From the NCBI GenBank assembly GCA_963678055.1, contig OY782679.1, positions 2,108,001 through 2,172,000 on the forward strand: DNA of 64,000 bases. Direction: 5' to 3'. Below, one piece after another: positions 18,658 to 26,690 of this stretch. Origin of the DNA: CAXXOK01 sp963678055. Lineage in GTDB: Bacteria; Bacillota; Clostridia; Christensenellales; Aristaeellaceae. Under the pieces are notes generated by a model. That model did no database searches. It had not been told where the DNA came from and worked only from the letters and a program-made list of their open reading frames with translations. Within the stretch, counting starts at the first letter, position 1, and every line of letters begins with the position of its first letter. Position numbers and translations under genes: made by a program.

Positions 18658-18673
18658 ATGAATGCATATAATT

Positions 18674-19054
18674 GGAAAGCTGCGATGCATGCCGCCTACG
18701 CGTATGATTCGCTGGGCAGGGCATTTACCTAGGCACTCAAGGTAGATGGTACAATACTTCTTCTAAGATGCCACCAAAATAAGCCGTTCAACGGCACCAA
18801 GTACCGCCAGCTCCACAACCTCCATGGTGATGTTATCGCCATCATTGACGGTAACGGAAACCGGGTGGTAGAATATTCCTACGACGCATGGGGCAAGCCC
18901 CTGACCGAAACCAGCACCTTAGCAACTACACTCGGCACCCTCAGCCCCTTCCGCTACAGGGGCTATGTGTTTGATAAAGAAACGGGCCTTTACTACCCTC
19001 TACAGCCGGTACTACAACCCGGTTTGGGAATGGAATAATTACACTATTATTTAA
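18674..19054 (+). pseudogene. Rhs core fragment 1 (stop and frameshift)
   Basis: The frame reads AAYAYDSLGRAFT then a stop, and resumes as LHNLHGDVIAIIDGNG, VVEYSYDAWGKPLTE and LSPFRYRGYVFDKETGLYY. An extra C near 18997 shifts the frame, after which LYSRYYNPVW is readable in the next frame before TAA at 19052. This is the longest upstream portion of the Rhs core in the window and includes YD-repeat-like sequence. No start codon or ribosome site is seen, so it is a remnant. Confidence 0.8.
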
Positions 19055-19066
19055 AGGAGATCGAGA

Positions 19067-19285
19067 ATGATAACAACATTATATATAATTGTTTCGATTG
19101 TAGAATATTATTTTTTTAGGAATTTCTCTTACGAGAGACAAAAGTCCCTTTTCGAAAGAAAACAAAGCACTTCAACACTGATGAAATTCTTCAAACTGAC
19201 GTATCTATTTCACATAATCAATCTAGTCGCTTGTGCTGTTTTGCTTCTTCTAAAGTGTTTTGGTTTAGTCAAATGGTGGCTATGA
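19067..19285 (+). CDS. small membrane protein of unknown function
   Basis: This 72-residue ORF follows AAGGAGA at good spacing. It has an N-terminal hydrophobic stretch (MITTLYIIVSIVEYYFF), a basic middle (ERQKSLFERKQS) and a second hydrophobic stretch (IINLVACAVLLLLKCFG). I do not recognise a family. Its place directly behind an Rhs core fragment, with no toxin ORF between, suggests an immunity gene left behind. Confidence 0.5.
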   Translation: MITTLYIIVSIVEYYFFRNFSYERQKSLFERKQSTSTLMKFFKLTYLFHIINLVACAVLLLLKCFGLVKWWL

Positions 19286-19777
19286 ATTGCTCCCGCAAAA
19301 AATCACAATCAATCGTATAATGATATTTGCACTTCATAGAGATATGAACATATCAAACTCTAACGCGACTGATCTGACAGTACCATGCGAGCCATTTGAT
19401 GCTTGCCAACACCTTAACTACTAACTGAATTTATTTAATTGACTATATCCTTCAACAACAGTTAAAATACAACTACGAATTCTGGGTCAATCCCCTCACC
19501 GAAACCGGCACCTTGTTTTTACGGATCATGCTCTATTCGGCACCTTACATAAAACGGAATTCTCCGTATTTCGCTTCGAAATCAATGATCGAATCTAGTA
19601 TACAATAAGGATTTATAATGTATACAATTTTGAATGGATATCAGAAGCAAACTACCAAAGCACATTCAAGTATATAGTGTATGTTGGGAATAATATGGAG
19701 ACAATTGATCAAGCTCGTGGCGTGATAAACCCCAATTGGATAAATATCTGATTAATTGAAGATGGAGGTCCGATTCA
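19286..19777. other. gene-poor stretch with a small Rhs remnant
   Basis: There is no convincing gene in these 490 bases. At 19484-19518 the sequence encodes NPLTETGTL, the segment that precedes PFRYRG in the other copies, flanked by unrelated sequence. It is a second, heavily decayed core remnant. Confidence 0.55.
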
Positions 19778-20188
19778 ATGAAGCGTTCAATCGCAATTCT
19801 CATCGTATCACTAGTCATTTTAATATGCTTTATAATTTCCGGTATGGCTTTTGGTGTGTTTTTTGTTACAGGACATGATGCTGAATATCCCATCGGGAAA
19901 GATACGGTTAAATACTGGAATGATGGAGAATATCAGATCGGTCGATTGCCAAGTTATTACACACTGGATTATGCAGGCGTAGATACTATTCTCAGCTATG
20001 TTACGCACTATCGCCAGGACGCTAGCATGGTATATATCGCAGCTAAAACACGAAACATGTATTGTGTGATTTCGCTGGATACCGAAACCTATATTGTTTT
20101 CGATGGGACCGATGCGATGAATGAAGAACTACGGGAAATATTCAGTAATCTTGATCAATTTACGCGATGCAGTGTTAAACTGCCGTAA
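19778..20188 (+). CDS. membrane-anchored small protein, putative immunity type
   Basis: This 136-residue ORF follows GGAGG. It has one N-terminal transmembrane helix (about residues 5-30) and an outward-facing domain of about 100 residues with a YDRxDAS...VYIAAKTRNMYCVISLDTETYIVFDG-like beta pattern. I do not recognise the family. A membrane-tethered domain outside the cell is a plausible design for an immunity protein against an incoming surface toxin, but this is inference from location. Confidence 0.55.
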   Translation: MKRSIAILIVSLVILICFIISGMAFGVFFVTGHDAEYPIGKDTVKYWNDGEYQIGRLPSYYTLDYAGVDTILSYVTHYRQDASMVYIAAKTRNMYCVISLDTETYIVFDGTDAMNEELREIFSNLDQFTRCSVKLP

Positions 20189-20204
20189 TAAATAGCTTCC
20201 CATG

Positions 20205-20250
20205 CACCCCACCAAACAATACATGTAAAAAGTAAGGTGGGGTGATTTTA
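20205..20250 (+). terminator. terminator-like hairpin
   Basis: CACCCCACC and GGTGGGGTG form a perfect nine-base-pair stem with a 22-base loop, followed by ATTTTAT. It lies just after the stop codon of the 136-residue ORF. Confidence 0.55.
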
Positions 20251-20315
20251 TACAATTGCTTGTTTAATAGATAACAAAAAATAAAGCACTAATATAATTG
20301 CTTGCTAAGATATTG

Positions 20316-20339
20316 TCTGATATGATTAATCATATCAGA
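20316..20339. repeat. perfect 24-base palindrome
   Basis: Each half reads TCTGATATGATT and its exact complement, with no loop. It ends a few bases before the Rhs core homology of fragment 3 starts (about 20348), so it marks the junction. It could be a protein-binding site or a recombination-related sequence. Confidence 0.6.
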
Positions 20340-20347
20340 TTGCTAAA

Positions 20348-20620
20348 TCAGCCCTCACCAAAACCGGCACCTTGTCAACTACACTCAGTACCCTCAGCCC
20401 CTTCCTCTACCGGGGCTATGTCTACGACGAGAAAACGGGTCTCTACTACCTGCGGAGTCGGTATTATAACCCCACGTGGGGCAGGTTTGTGAATGCGGAT
20501 AGCGTGCTAGGGAAACCCGGACAGCTGTTTGGGCATAATGTATTTACTTATTGCATGAATAGTCCTGTAGGTATGCCTAATTCATCGGGCAACTTGCCGA
20601 ATTATCACACAATTAAATAA
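20348..20620 (+). pseudogene. Rhs core fragment 3, short tip
   Basis: An open frame reads ALTKTGTLSTTLSTLSPFLYRGYVYDEKTGLYYLRSRYY and continues through WGRFVNADSVLGKPGQLFGHNVFTYCMNSPVG before ending after only 18 more residues (MPNSSGNLPNYHTIK). The core is intact in one frame, but there is no start codon with a ribosome site and no toxin domain. It is a truncated orphan tip. An immunity-like membrane ORF follows about 50 bases later. Confidence 0.75.
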
Positions 20621-20668
20621 TATTGAAAAGAATCTAAGTAAGCAAAAAAAGAAATGGGAGCATTTACA

Positions 20669-21178
20669 ATGATAAAGGAACTAATTATAAAGAAAAAGGC
20701 AGTTTTCATTGGATTTTTGTTTATCATTCTAATTATTGCTGGATTTACTTACTATTTGGTGCAGATCGCAGTAACACCTGATTATCAGAAAAAAGCTGCC
20801 AGTTGGCATAATTACGTTGGAGCGTTGGCGCAAGACGATGGGCTTTTGGATTTTTCGAAGGAATTTCCATTCGAATGGGATTATATGAACATACATGACT
20901 CAGTTAATGACAACAATTACATGATAAACCGAGACGCATTACTATATCTGATTGAATCTAATCAAATGTTTGCAGATACTGTATCGGCACTTACCTTCAT
21001 GCTGGATGGTGAATATGTGTTTGCATTTACATACCCGATTGGAACAGTTGAGTATTATAATAGTGATAAACAATTTATCAATGCCCAAACCTTTAGCAGA
21101 GAGGATGCGGTTTTCGAGGCTGCGGATAAAACAATTGGAGCTAATACTACGCAATGGTATCAAACTTATCCCCAGTGA
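20669..21178 (+). CDS. membrane-anchored protein of unknown function
   Basis: This 169-residue ORF begins at the ATG at 20669, nine bases after GGGAG. After a short basic start (MIKELIIKKK) there is one transmembrane helix (about residues 11-32), then a soluble outward domain rich in acidic and aromatic residues. No known family was recognised. It sits directly behind Rhs fragment 3 and is a candidate immunity protein. Confidence 0.55.
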   Translation: MIKELIIKKKAVFIGFLFIILIIAGFTYYLVQIAVTPDYQKKAASWHNYVGALAQDDGLLDFSKEFPFEWDYMNIHDSVNDNNYMINRDALLYLIESNQMFADTVSALTFMLDGEYVFAFTYPIGTVEYYNSDKQFINAQTFSREDAVFEAADKTIGANTTQWYQTYPQ

Positions 21179-21416
21179 GTAATTGCTGACAATCCCATAC
21201 GAGAATAATTGGATTTTATCAACTAGCAACTGATGACTATGACAATTTGAGAATAGTATATGGGAAGGCATGAGACAGAATTTGATTCACACAATATGCT
21301 CAATAGCAGTTCCAAATTATGCACCTCAAATAAAACAAATACCCGTACCAGCACCAAGATAGTGCTTAGTAGAACATACATATCATCGACGTTATCAATT
21401 GATAGAAGGATTAAAC

Positions 21417-21926
21417 ATGAAGAGAAAACATCAATGGTCGTTCTCCATGACAACAGATGAATTTGTAGAAGCGATAAAGAAGCATGGCATTAGCAGTTGC
21501 AGCATAGTAATAGGTAAATATGGGTGGATTGAGGTGCGTTCTTATAACAGTTGGTTAGGCGGCAGAAACCCAAACAATAAAAATACCAATTCCCTTTATC
21601 TTCTCATTTGTCAAAATGATAATGGGATAAAGGTACGTGGCGTCTTTGGATTGCCCGCACCAATGTTACTTGGCGCTTGGATAGCACTGCTTAGCTTTTT
21701 GCTCGCTTATACAAAAAATGTTGGTTTTGGTTTAGATGCTTTACTCTTTTTTGTAGCAGTCTTTCTACCAATGTGCATATTAGCATCACTGTTTAAGCGG
21801 GCTATAGAATACGGATTGCGAAATCGTAATGAAACTGATAATCAAGCCTTGATTCACTTAATTGGTTCGATTGGTATGGCAAGCACTCATAAAAAAGCCG
21901 GATCAAGTAACATTGAACCCACATGA
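21417..21926 (+). CDS. two-helix membrane protein of unknown function
   Basis: The 169-residue ORF starts at the ATG at 21417, with AAGG eight bases before it. The N-terminal 75 residues are soluble (KHQWSFSMTTDEFVEAIKKHGISSCSIVIG), followed by two transmembrane helices (about 79-98 and 105-127) and a basic tail. I do not recognise the family. It is a candidate immunity protein by position only; the 238 bases before it hold no gene. Confidence 0.5.
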   Translation: MKRKHQWSFSMTTDEFVEAIKKHGISSCSIVIGKYGWIEVRSYNSWLGGRNPNNKNTNSLYLLICQNDNGIKVRGVFGLPAPMLLGAWIALLSFLLAYTKNVGFGLDALLFFVAVFLPMCILASLFKRAIEYGLRNRNETDNQALIHLIGSIGMASTHKKAGSSNIEPT

Positions 21927-22098
21927 CAAAAGTCACAACAACATGTTATGGTCATCACTTGTTCGATACCTATGAAGGTGTGATATATTTCCGTGCCTGA
22001 TTGCAACACAGACTATCTGATATACACCCCCGCAACAAATGCGGAGGCTTTTCTCTGAAGTAGCACTCTTTCAGCTTAGCTTTGACTGTAGCGTGACA

Positions 22099-22394
22099 CA
22101 GGTGGTAGAATAATCCTACGATGCTTGGGGCAAACCCCTCACAACCACCGGCACCTTTGCAACTACACTCAGCACCCTCAGCCCCTTCCGCTACCGGGGC
22201 TATGTCTACGACGAGGAAACGGGCCTTTTCTACCTGCGGAGTCGGTATTATTACCCCACGTGGGGCAGGAAGGTCAGTTATTTGCTCACAACATTTTTTC
22301 GTATTGCAAGAATAATTCCATAAATCACACTGATCTCGATGGGAAATTCGCAATAGCTATTTCGCTAATTCAACCAGCGCTTCGTTCATACTAA
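22099..22394 (+). pseudogene. Rhs core fragment 4 (nonsense codon and internal deletion)
   Basis: VVE, then TAA (22111-22113) where fragment 1 has a Tyr codon, then SYDAWGKPLTTTGTFATTLSTLSPFRYRG up to RSRYYYPTWGR. After WGR about 33 bases present in other copies (FVNADSVLGKPG) are missing, and the frame moves to GQLFAHNIFSYCKNNSINHTDLDGKF. A further frame change is needed to reach the C-terminal ORF at 22400. At least three separate lesions show that this copy is dead as a fused gene. Confidence 0.8.
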
Positions 22395-22399
22395 TTGCC

Positions 22400-22828
22400 T
22401 TGGGTCTAGGCTCTGCCTACATATTAGGCGATAGCTTAGGTAATGGTATTAACAATTCTTCTGCCAAACAGCCTACCGAGAGATTAGATAAGCAAAGGAA
22501 TATTGCAAATTATGTGAAAAGGTCGGATGAGCTTACTCATACCTTATTTGAATTCAGAAACCACGGTGGGCACAACTGGAGTCCATTCGGCATAGAACCA
22601 AATGATCCAAAATCAAATCAATGGTTAAAGCTACTGCATTTTCTAAAACATGTTGGAGATTATGTTAGAGAAATTCAAAGTTCAATTCGGGAAGTAGAAA
22701 ATGGATTAGGTTATGTGGTTAAGTCTTATTACTATTTTAAGGAATATAGCTATGGTATAGATGTACGACTTTTAGTTTCGTATGAAGAAGGTATTTGGAC
22801 ATTCTCAATAGCCTGGCCACAATCATGA
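22400..22828 (+). CDS. candidate Rhs C-terminal toxin domain (orphan)
   Basis: This 142-residue ORF opens with TTG and has no clear ribosome site. Its first residues (LGLGSAYILGDSLGNGINN) look like the small hydrophobic linker that often separates an Rhs core from its toxin end. The rest (NHGGHNWSPFG through IWTFSIAWPQS) is a compact domain I cannot assign. It lies right behind fragment 4 and 21 bases before a gene with a strong ribosome site, the classic toxin-immunity order. The upstream reading frame is broken, so it is probably silent. Confidence 0.5.
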   Translation: MGLGSAYILGDSLGNGINNSSAKQPTERLDKQRNIANYVKRSDELTHTLFEFRNHGGHNWSPFGIEPNDPKSNQWLKLLHFLKHVGDYVREIQSSIREVENGLGYVVKSYYYFKEYSYGIDVRLLVSYEEGIWTFSIAWPQS

Positions 22829-22849
22829 AATAAGAAAGGAAAGCATACT

Positions 22850-23440
22850 ATGAATTTACACGAATTCAAAACAGAATTAGCCAATCACGAGAAAAGCCTA
22901 TCATGGGATAAAGTGCTTGAGCTTTTACGAAGTCAATGGGATGACAACAAGGAGGACGGTATCATTTCCGCAATAATTATTGAGGAGATGTTCTGGGCAA
23001 TCACATCCATTGAAGATTGGGATTTTGGAAGAGATACCCCGGTGTTTCATGGCATATGGGAATATCGGAAACAATGCCAGGAATTGATCAATAAAGTTGC
23101 ATCATATAGCATGAAGCACTGTCAAAACGACCCATATTATTTGTGGCGCGTAGGAAAAATACTTATGCAAGAACCTCACATGTTGTATGGTACCGCCGGA
23201 ATTGATATAATGAGCGCAGAGAAAATAGGCCTTAAAATGAGGCTGCATGCAGTAGAAATCGAACCCGAAAACATACTATATAACATTTCTGCACAGTCTG
23301 CTACGTTGCAATTCAAAGGTATTGGTTTTCTGTCTCAAGAAGAAAAAACCTCTATCCGTAACAAACTAGATACCATGCATCTCCAAGATAATATTGTAGA
23401 TCAGGAAATCCTTTTTGATTTTGAAGCTGCACTCAAGTAG
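22850..23440 (+). CDS. putative immunity protein
   Basis: This 196-residue, probably cytoplasmic protein has no signal peptide or membrane helix and is rich in helix-forming acidic and hydrophobic residues (MNLHEFKTELANHEKSLSWD onward). AAGGAAAG precedes its ATG. I do not recognise the family. Its place directly downstream of the candidate toxin ORF at 22400 is the main reason for the immunity call. Confidence 0.5.
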   Translation: MNLHEFKTELANHEKSLSWDKVLELLRSQWDDNKEDGIISAIIIEEMFWAITSIEDWDFGRDTPVFHGIWEYRKQCQELINKVASYSMKHCQNDPYYLWRVGKILMQEPHMLYGTAGIDIMSAEKIGLKMRLHAVEIEPENILYNISAQSATLQFKGIGFLSQEEKTSIRNKLDTMHLQDNIVDQEILFDFEAALK

Positions 23441-23680
23441 CAATAAATAATTCATTATGGATGGCGTTGTGAACCTATTCAATTCTATTTTCAATAAAAG
23501 AGATGAAAGGTTACCACCCCCATCAGACATGACTGTTTATATCGATCATAAAAGAACAATTTGCTAGTACTAACGGACTACGATATTTTTTAGAAGGACT
23601 TTCGGTATAAGAACCATTGAAATGTGTTTCTCGGTTCAAAAACAATAATTACTACAACTTGGTCAAAATGAGGTGAAATT

Positions 23681-24055
23681 ATGATTCAAATCGTGATGAA
23701 CAATCTTGTTCCCAAAGGCACACAGAAACCATTTGATATTTTCGGTGATATTCATTTTCAAATTGATGGATATTGTTTCCCAGCGGAAGATTGGGATGAT
23801 TTCATATCTCCCATTCTTTATTGGTGGCAGGCACGACTGCGTGAAATGATTGATAACGCAAAAGGCAGCTGTGAGCTGCTGTTTATGGATGGTAATTGTT
23901 CTGTGATGGTACATGATCAAGGCGAGACTGTTGATTTAGATTTCATCATGAGGGATCAAATTGAGCGAACAATTACAGGCATCAATAAAGCCGAACTGTG
24001 CTCTATTGTTGATGAGGCTCTGGAGTCGCTTGATAACCAAGAATTATACAAATAG
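23681..24055 (+). CDS. small soluble protein, putative immunity type
   Basis: This 124-residue ORF follows GAGGTGAAATT. It has no signal peptide or membrane segment and contains FDIFGDIHFQIDGYCFP and EDWDDFISPILYWWQ, a beta-rich, acidic composition typical of small immunity proteins that bind basic toxins. No family was recognised and no toxin ORF lies directly before it. The 240 bases upstream contain no gene. Confidence 0.45.
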   Translation: MIQIVMNNLVPKGTQKPFDIFGDIHFQIDGYCFPAEDWDDFISPILYWWQARLREMIDNAKGSCELLFMDGNCSVMVHDQGETVDLDFIMRDQIERTITGINKAELCSIVDEALESLDNQELYK

Positions 24056-24454
24056 TTAAGGAATACGCGCATCACCATCCCCGCCTGATAGCAAATGCTT
24101 TTCAGAATCTACCCTTTACTGTTGCTTTTATGCATTAGCCTCCATTTACGTACACAAAATCCGCCTTGTCGCGAATCGAAAGGAATATGATATATAGAAG
24201 CATCATCTGCGGGAACAAGAACGCCGGTCCCAATGATTGAAGCAGTTATTTTTCGTGAAGTCATATGTTATGGTGTAGAAGATGCGCTTACAGAGTTGAG
24301 CTTCTCTTCATAATCCTGCCGCTACATAGGTGAAATCATTGGTTAGTATTGGAGGAATAGCGTATGAAAAAATGGATAACCAGAACACTCTCAATTGAAT
24401 AATGGCAAGATGAAGATACTTGTCGGCGAATAATGATATAGGAGACGTTAAGGC
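24056..24454. other. gene-poor stretch
   Basis: These 400 bases hold only very short frames, such as a 26-codon ORF at 24233. No Rhs core homology, RNA gene or clear promoter was seen. It may be decayed cassette material. Confidence 0.4.
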
Positions 24455-24868
24455 ATGGGCAAGCGAAGAATAATACAACTTATCATTGTAATGGTCTTAG
24501 CTGTGATAATTCTGATTACTTTCATTACGATAAATAGCGTGAATGAAAAGCCAAGAAAAAGCGCTATAGCAGACATTTTGAATGTATTTATAGAGTTCGA
24601 CTCAGCAGCTAATATTCAACCTCTTACATATGCTGGAAGAAGTGAATCGGTACCATTTGCTTATGATTACAACTGGGACATTATCGAATTATCCACTGAC
24701 GAAGTGTTGATTTATTATTGTGAGAGTTCAAATGAAGCAAACCGCCTTTATGACAAGTGCAGCTTGAGCAATGAGTCCTGTTGGGTGATACATAACTTTA
24801 TTGTTTACTATAAAGGTTCAAATGATAAGCTATTAAGCTTCATACGTAAAACTTCAAGTAATCAGTAA
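24455..24868 (+). CDS. membrane-anchored small protein of unknown function
   Basis: This 137-residue ORF follows AGGAGA. One N-terminal transmembrane helix (about residues 6-27) is followed by a soluble domain containing SVPFAYDYNWDIIELSTDEVLIYYCESS. The design matches the 136- and 169-residue ORFs earlier in the island (short basic start, one helix, outward acidic domain), although the sequences are not obviously related. Confidence 0.5.
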   Translation: MGKRRIIQLIIVMVLAVIILITFITINSVNEKPRKSAIADILNVFIEFDSAANIQPLTYAGRSESVPFAYDYNWDIIELSTDEVLIYYCESSNEANRLYDKCSLSNESCWVIHNFIVYYKGSNDKLLSFIRKTSSNQ

Positions 24869-25089
24869 TGTTCAGAGCGCATTCCCGTCTTATCAAAGTA
24901 GGTGTCCAAAAAAAAGCTTGCTGTGGTAGCAACTTTGACGATGACCCCATGGATTCAGAGACGGTTGCGTATGGTTTTCACCTCAGAAAGAAACAAAACC
25001 TTGACTTTTCGATGTTTGGCTTAAGTAAACTAATACGATACGATATATTTGATGGGGAATTTAGGAGAACCCATGATAAAGAAGACTAA
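24868..25089 (+). CDS. possible small ORF of unknown function
   Basis: A 73-residue frame whose ATG overlaps the preceding stop codon (TAATG) and whose end overlaps the next gene start. It has no membrane segment and no recognisable domain. Overlap on both sides could mean coupling, or simply a chance frame; the latter is at least as likely. Confidence 0.25.
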   Translation: MFRAHSRLIKVGVQKKACCGSNFDDDPMDSETVAYGFHLRKKQNLDFSMFGLSKLIRYDIFDGEFRRTHDKED

Positions 25090-25532
25090 ACGTTCACAAC
25101 TTATAGTATTGATACTTTGTATAACTGTCGTTGTTTCCGGTCTTGTATTGGTAGGTTTATTGATACACAATCAATGGCAGAAATCCCAAACAATGCAAAT
25201 TGATGGTCGACCAGCAGAACATTTAATTGAAAGCATACTCTCTCCAGATGGATTACACAGACTGGATGCGTATTGGAATGATGGAAAAGGTGCTACAGTG
25301 GCAGAATCATCCGTTGTAATCATTACAGCAAATGAGAATGGTATGAAATGGGAAGGCAAAAACAGCTGGTGCTTGTACTTTGCATATCGCTATCCAGATA
25401 TTACAGCTGAATGGATAGATAATGAAACCGTAAAAAATTCATAACACTCTTATACATCAAAATGATGGTTTCGTGACGCTGAATATATATCAAAACGAAT
25501 ATAACCACATGAATAGCGCTGACCGAAGATAA
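25073..25532 (+). pseudogene. DUF5412-like membrane-anchored protein, frameshifted
   Basis: From the ATG at 25073 (AGGAG before it) the frame encodes a basic start, one transmembrane helix (about residues 9-30) and a domain reading SPDGLHRLDAYWNDGKGAT and later FAYRYPDITAEWIDNETV. That SPDG...NDGGAT...EWID layout resembles DUF5412 proteins as I know them. The frame stops at 25444 right after a run of six A (25432-25437). Dropping one A would continue as VKIHNTLIHQNDG for about 30 more codons to 25532, so a one-base frameshift is likely. The intact product would be about 152 residues. Confidence 0.5.
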
Positions 25533-25576
25533 AACATCAATGGATCCTAATTATAACAATGAAAGAAGGGTCGCAA

Positions 25577-25699
25577 ATGGATCGGGAAGAGATTGCGATT
25601 CACAGCAAAGAGTATGTACAGTATTATCAGGATATAGTACGAAAAAAACTGCCGAAAGGATTCCTCAAAAAGTATGAAATGCACCTACAACTTGACTAA
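25577..25699 (+). CDS. small ORF, 40 residues
   Basis: ATG at 25577 has GAAGGG at good spacing and encodes a short charged peptide (MDREEIAIHSKEYVQYYQDI at the start). No family was recognised. It may be the start of a decayed gene or a true small protein. A long hairpin begins just after its stop codon, which favours a transcribed unit. Confidence 0.35.
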   Translation: MDREEIAIHSKEYVQYYQDIVRKKLPKGFLKKYEMHLQLD

Positions 25700-25704
25700 A
25701 AATT

Positions 25705-25754
25705 AATCCTGCGGGAATGATAAGGGATGTATCATTTATCACTTCCGCAGGATT
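25705..25754. repeat. long imperfect inverted repeat
   Basis: Arms of 19 bases (AATCCTGCGGGAATGATAA against the complement of AATCCTGCGGAAGTGATAA) are separated by 12 bases. No U-tract follows. It could be a transcript-stabilising hairpin, a weak terminator or a small mobile-element relic. Confidence 0.5.
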
Positions 25755-25790
25755 CCCTGAGAACTTACAGATACGGAAGCAAGCGACAGA

Positions 25791-26096
25791 ATGACCAATG
25801 GCCTTCATTATATAGCTTGGGTTGGAGATGATGGTTATCTGCACCGGCTTGGAAACAGAATGCATTACTATGAGGCAGTACTGTTATTAGGGTTTCCCGA
25901 TACACGGAAGAACTATTCGAAACAGTTTAATGGTACCCCATGGGGTGTGTATACTCATTATCAATCTGATGCAAAATTACTCGCAGTTTCTTTAGGTGAT
26001 TTTAGTTTGCCAACAGTACATGATATCGGCTATTATGGACATTATCACGATCAGCGTCATAAGTTTCATATCTGGTTTGGGATGCCACTAGAATAA
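25791..26096 (+). CDS. candidate orphan toxin-tip fragment
   Basis: This 101-residue ORF lacks a clear ribosome site (ATG at 25791). Its C-terminus is rich in His and aromatic residues (GYYGHYHD, then HIWFG), a kind of ending I associate with polymorphic toxin tips. Directly downstream, with AAGGAGG, lies a 148-residue ORF that has a paralogue at 28454, so an immunity pairing is reasonable. No Rhs core lies immediately upstream, so the tip is detached. The catalytic activity is unknown. Confidence 0.45.
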   Translation: MTNGLHYIAWVGDDGYLHRLGNRMHYYEAVLLLGFPDTRKNYSKQFNGTPWGVYTHYQSDAKLLAVSLGDFSLPTVHDIGYYGHYHDQRHKFHIWFGMPLE

Positions 26097-26119
26097 AGTC
26101 ATAAAAGGAGGATAACATA

Positions 26120-26566
26120 ATGGGGATCGTAAAAATCGAAGCAATAGCAGATGGTCTTTTCGCTGGAATTCCGTACTACTTGGAATACTCAACTGGCCGT
26201 ATTATGGCGTATTTAATTGTTCCAGAGGAGAATAAGGCAAATGCAGAACTGTACTTGCAACTTCCGCAATTCTCAATAGCGCATGTTGAGCAGATTTATT
26301 TACAAGAAAAATATAGCGACTCTGACGAGTATAAAGCATATGGGTTGCATGCGTATCCGAAGATTCCAATTGAACTCAATGAAGAACTGAGAGCGTTGGC
26401 CGCCAAATATAGTAATAAAGCTCACGCATTCATTATGGATCGCTTTGATCGCAAAGCAGAAATAGAGTATGATGATTTTAAAGATATGTTTTGTGTAGCT
26501 TTCGCAAAAAAATGGTGCAAGGAAAACGGGATAGCGTTTGAGTATATGTTTAAAGAGAACGAATAG
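26120..26566 (+). CDS. putative immunity protein, copy 1 of a paralogous pair
   Basis: This 148-residue soluble protein starts after AAGGAGG. It aligns along its whole length with the protein at 28454-28903: both share IEAIA.GLFAGIP, LEYSTGRI, KAYGL and FAKKWCKENGI. Repeated retention of this family in a tip array is typical of immunity genes. I cannot name the family. A perfect hairpin follows its stop codon. Confidence 0.6.
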   Translation: MGIVKIEAIADGLFAGIPYYLEYSTGRIMAYLIVPEENKANAELYLQLPQFSIAHVEQIYLQEKYSDSDEYKAYGLHAYPKIPIELNEELRALAAKYSNKAHAFIMDRFDRKAEIEYDDFKDMFCVAFAKKWCKENGIAFEYMFKENE

Positions 26567-26582
26567 TTTACGCTACAACAGG

Positions 26583-26615
26583 AGGCCCTGTAACAGCAAC
26601 ACTGTTACAGGGCCT
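26583..26615 (+). terminator. strong hairpin after the first immunity paralogue
   Basis: A perfect 14-base-pair stem (AGGCCCTGTAACAG and its complement) has a five-base loop and is followed by a modest T-rich stretch. It probably ends or protects the transcript of the gene at 26120. Confidence 0.6.
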
Positions 26616-26690
26616 TGCTTATATTTGTACATCCTATTATACTTATCGTCTGTAACAAACGCTACTGTATTGAGTTAACAATGCCTGCAA

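Noticed and set aside
22025..22060. Terminator after the 169-residue ORF at 21417
   Set aside because: A short CCGC/GCGG stem is followed by TTTTCTCT, but the stem is only four or five base pairs and lies 100 bases from the stop codon.
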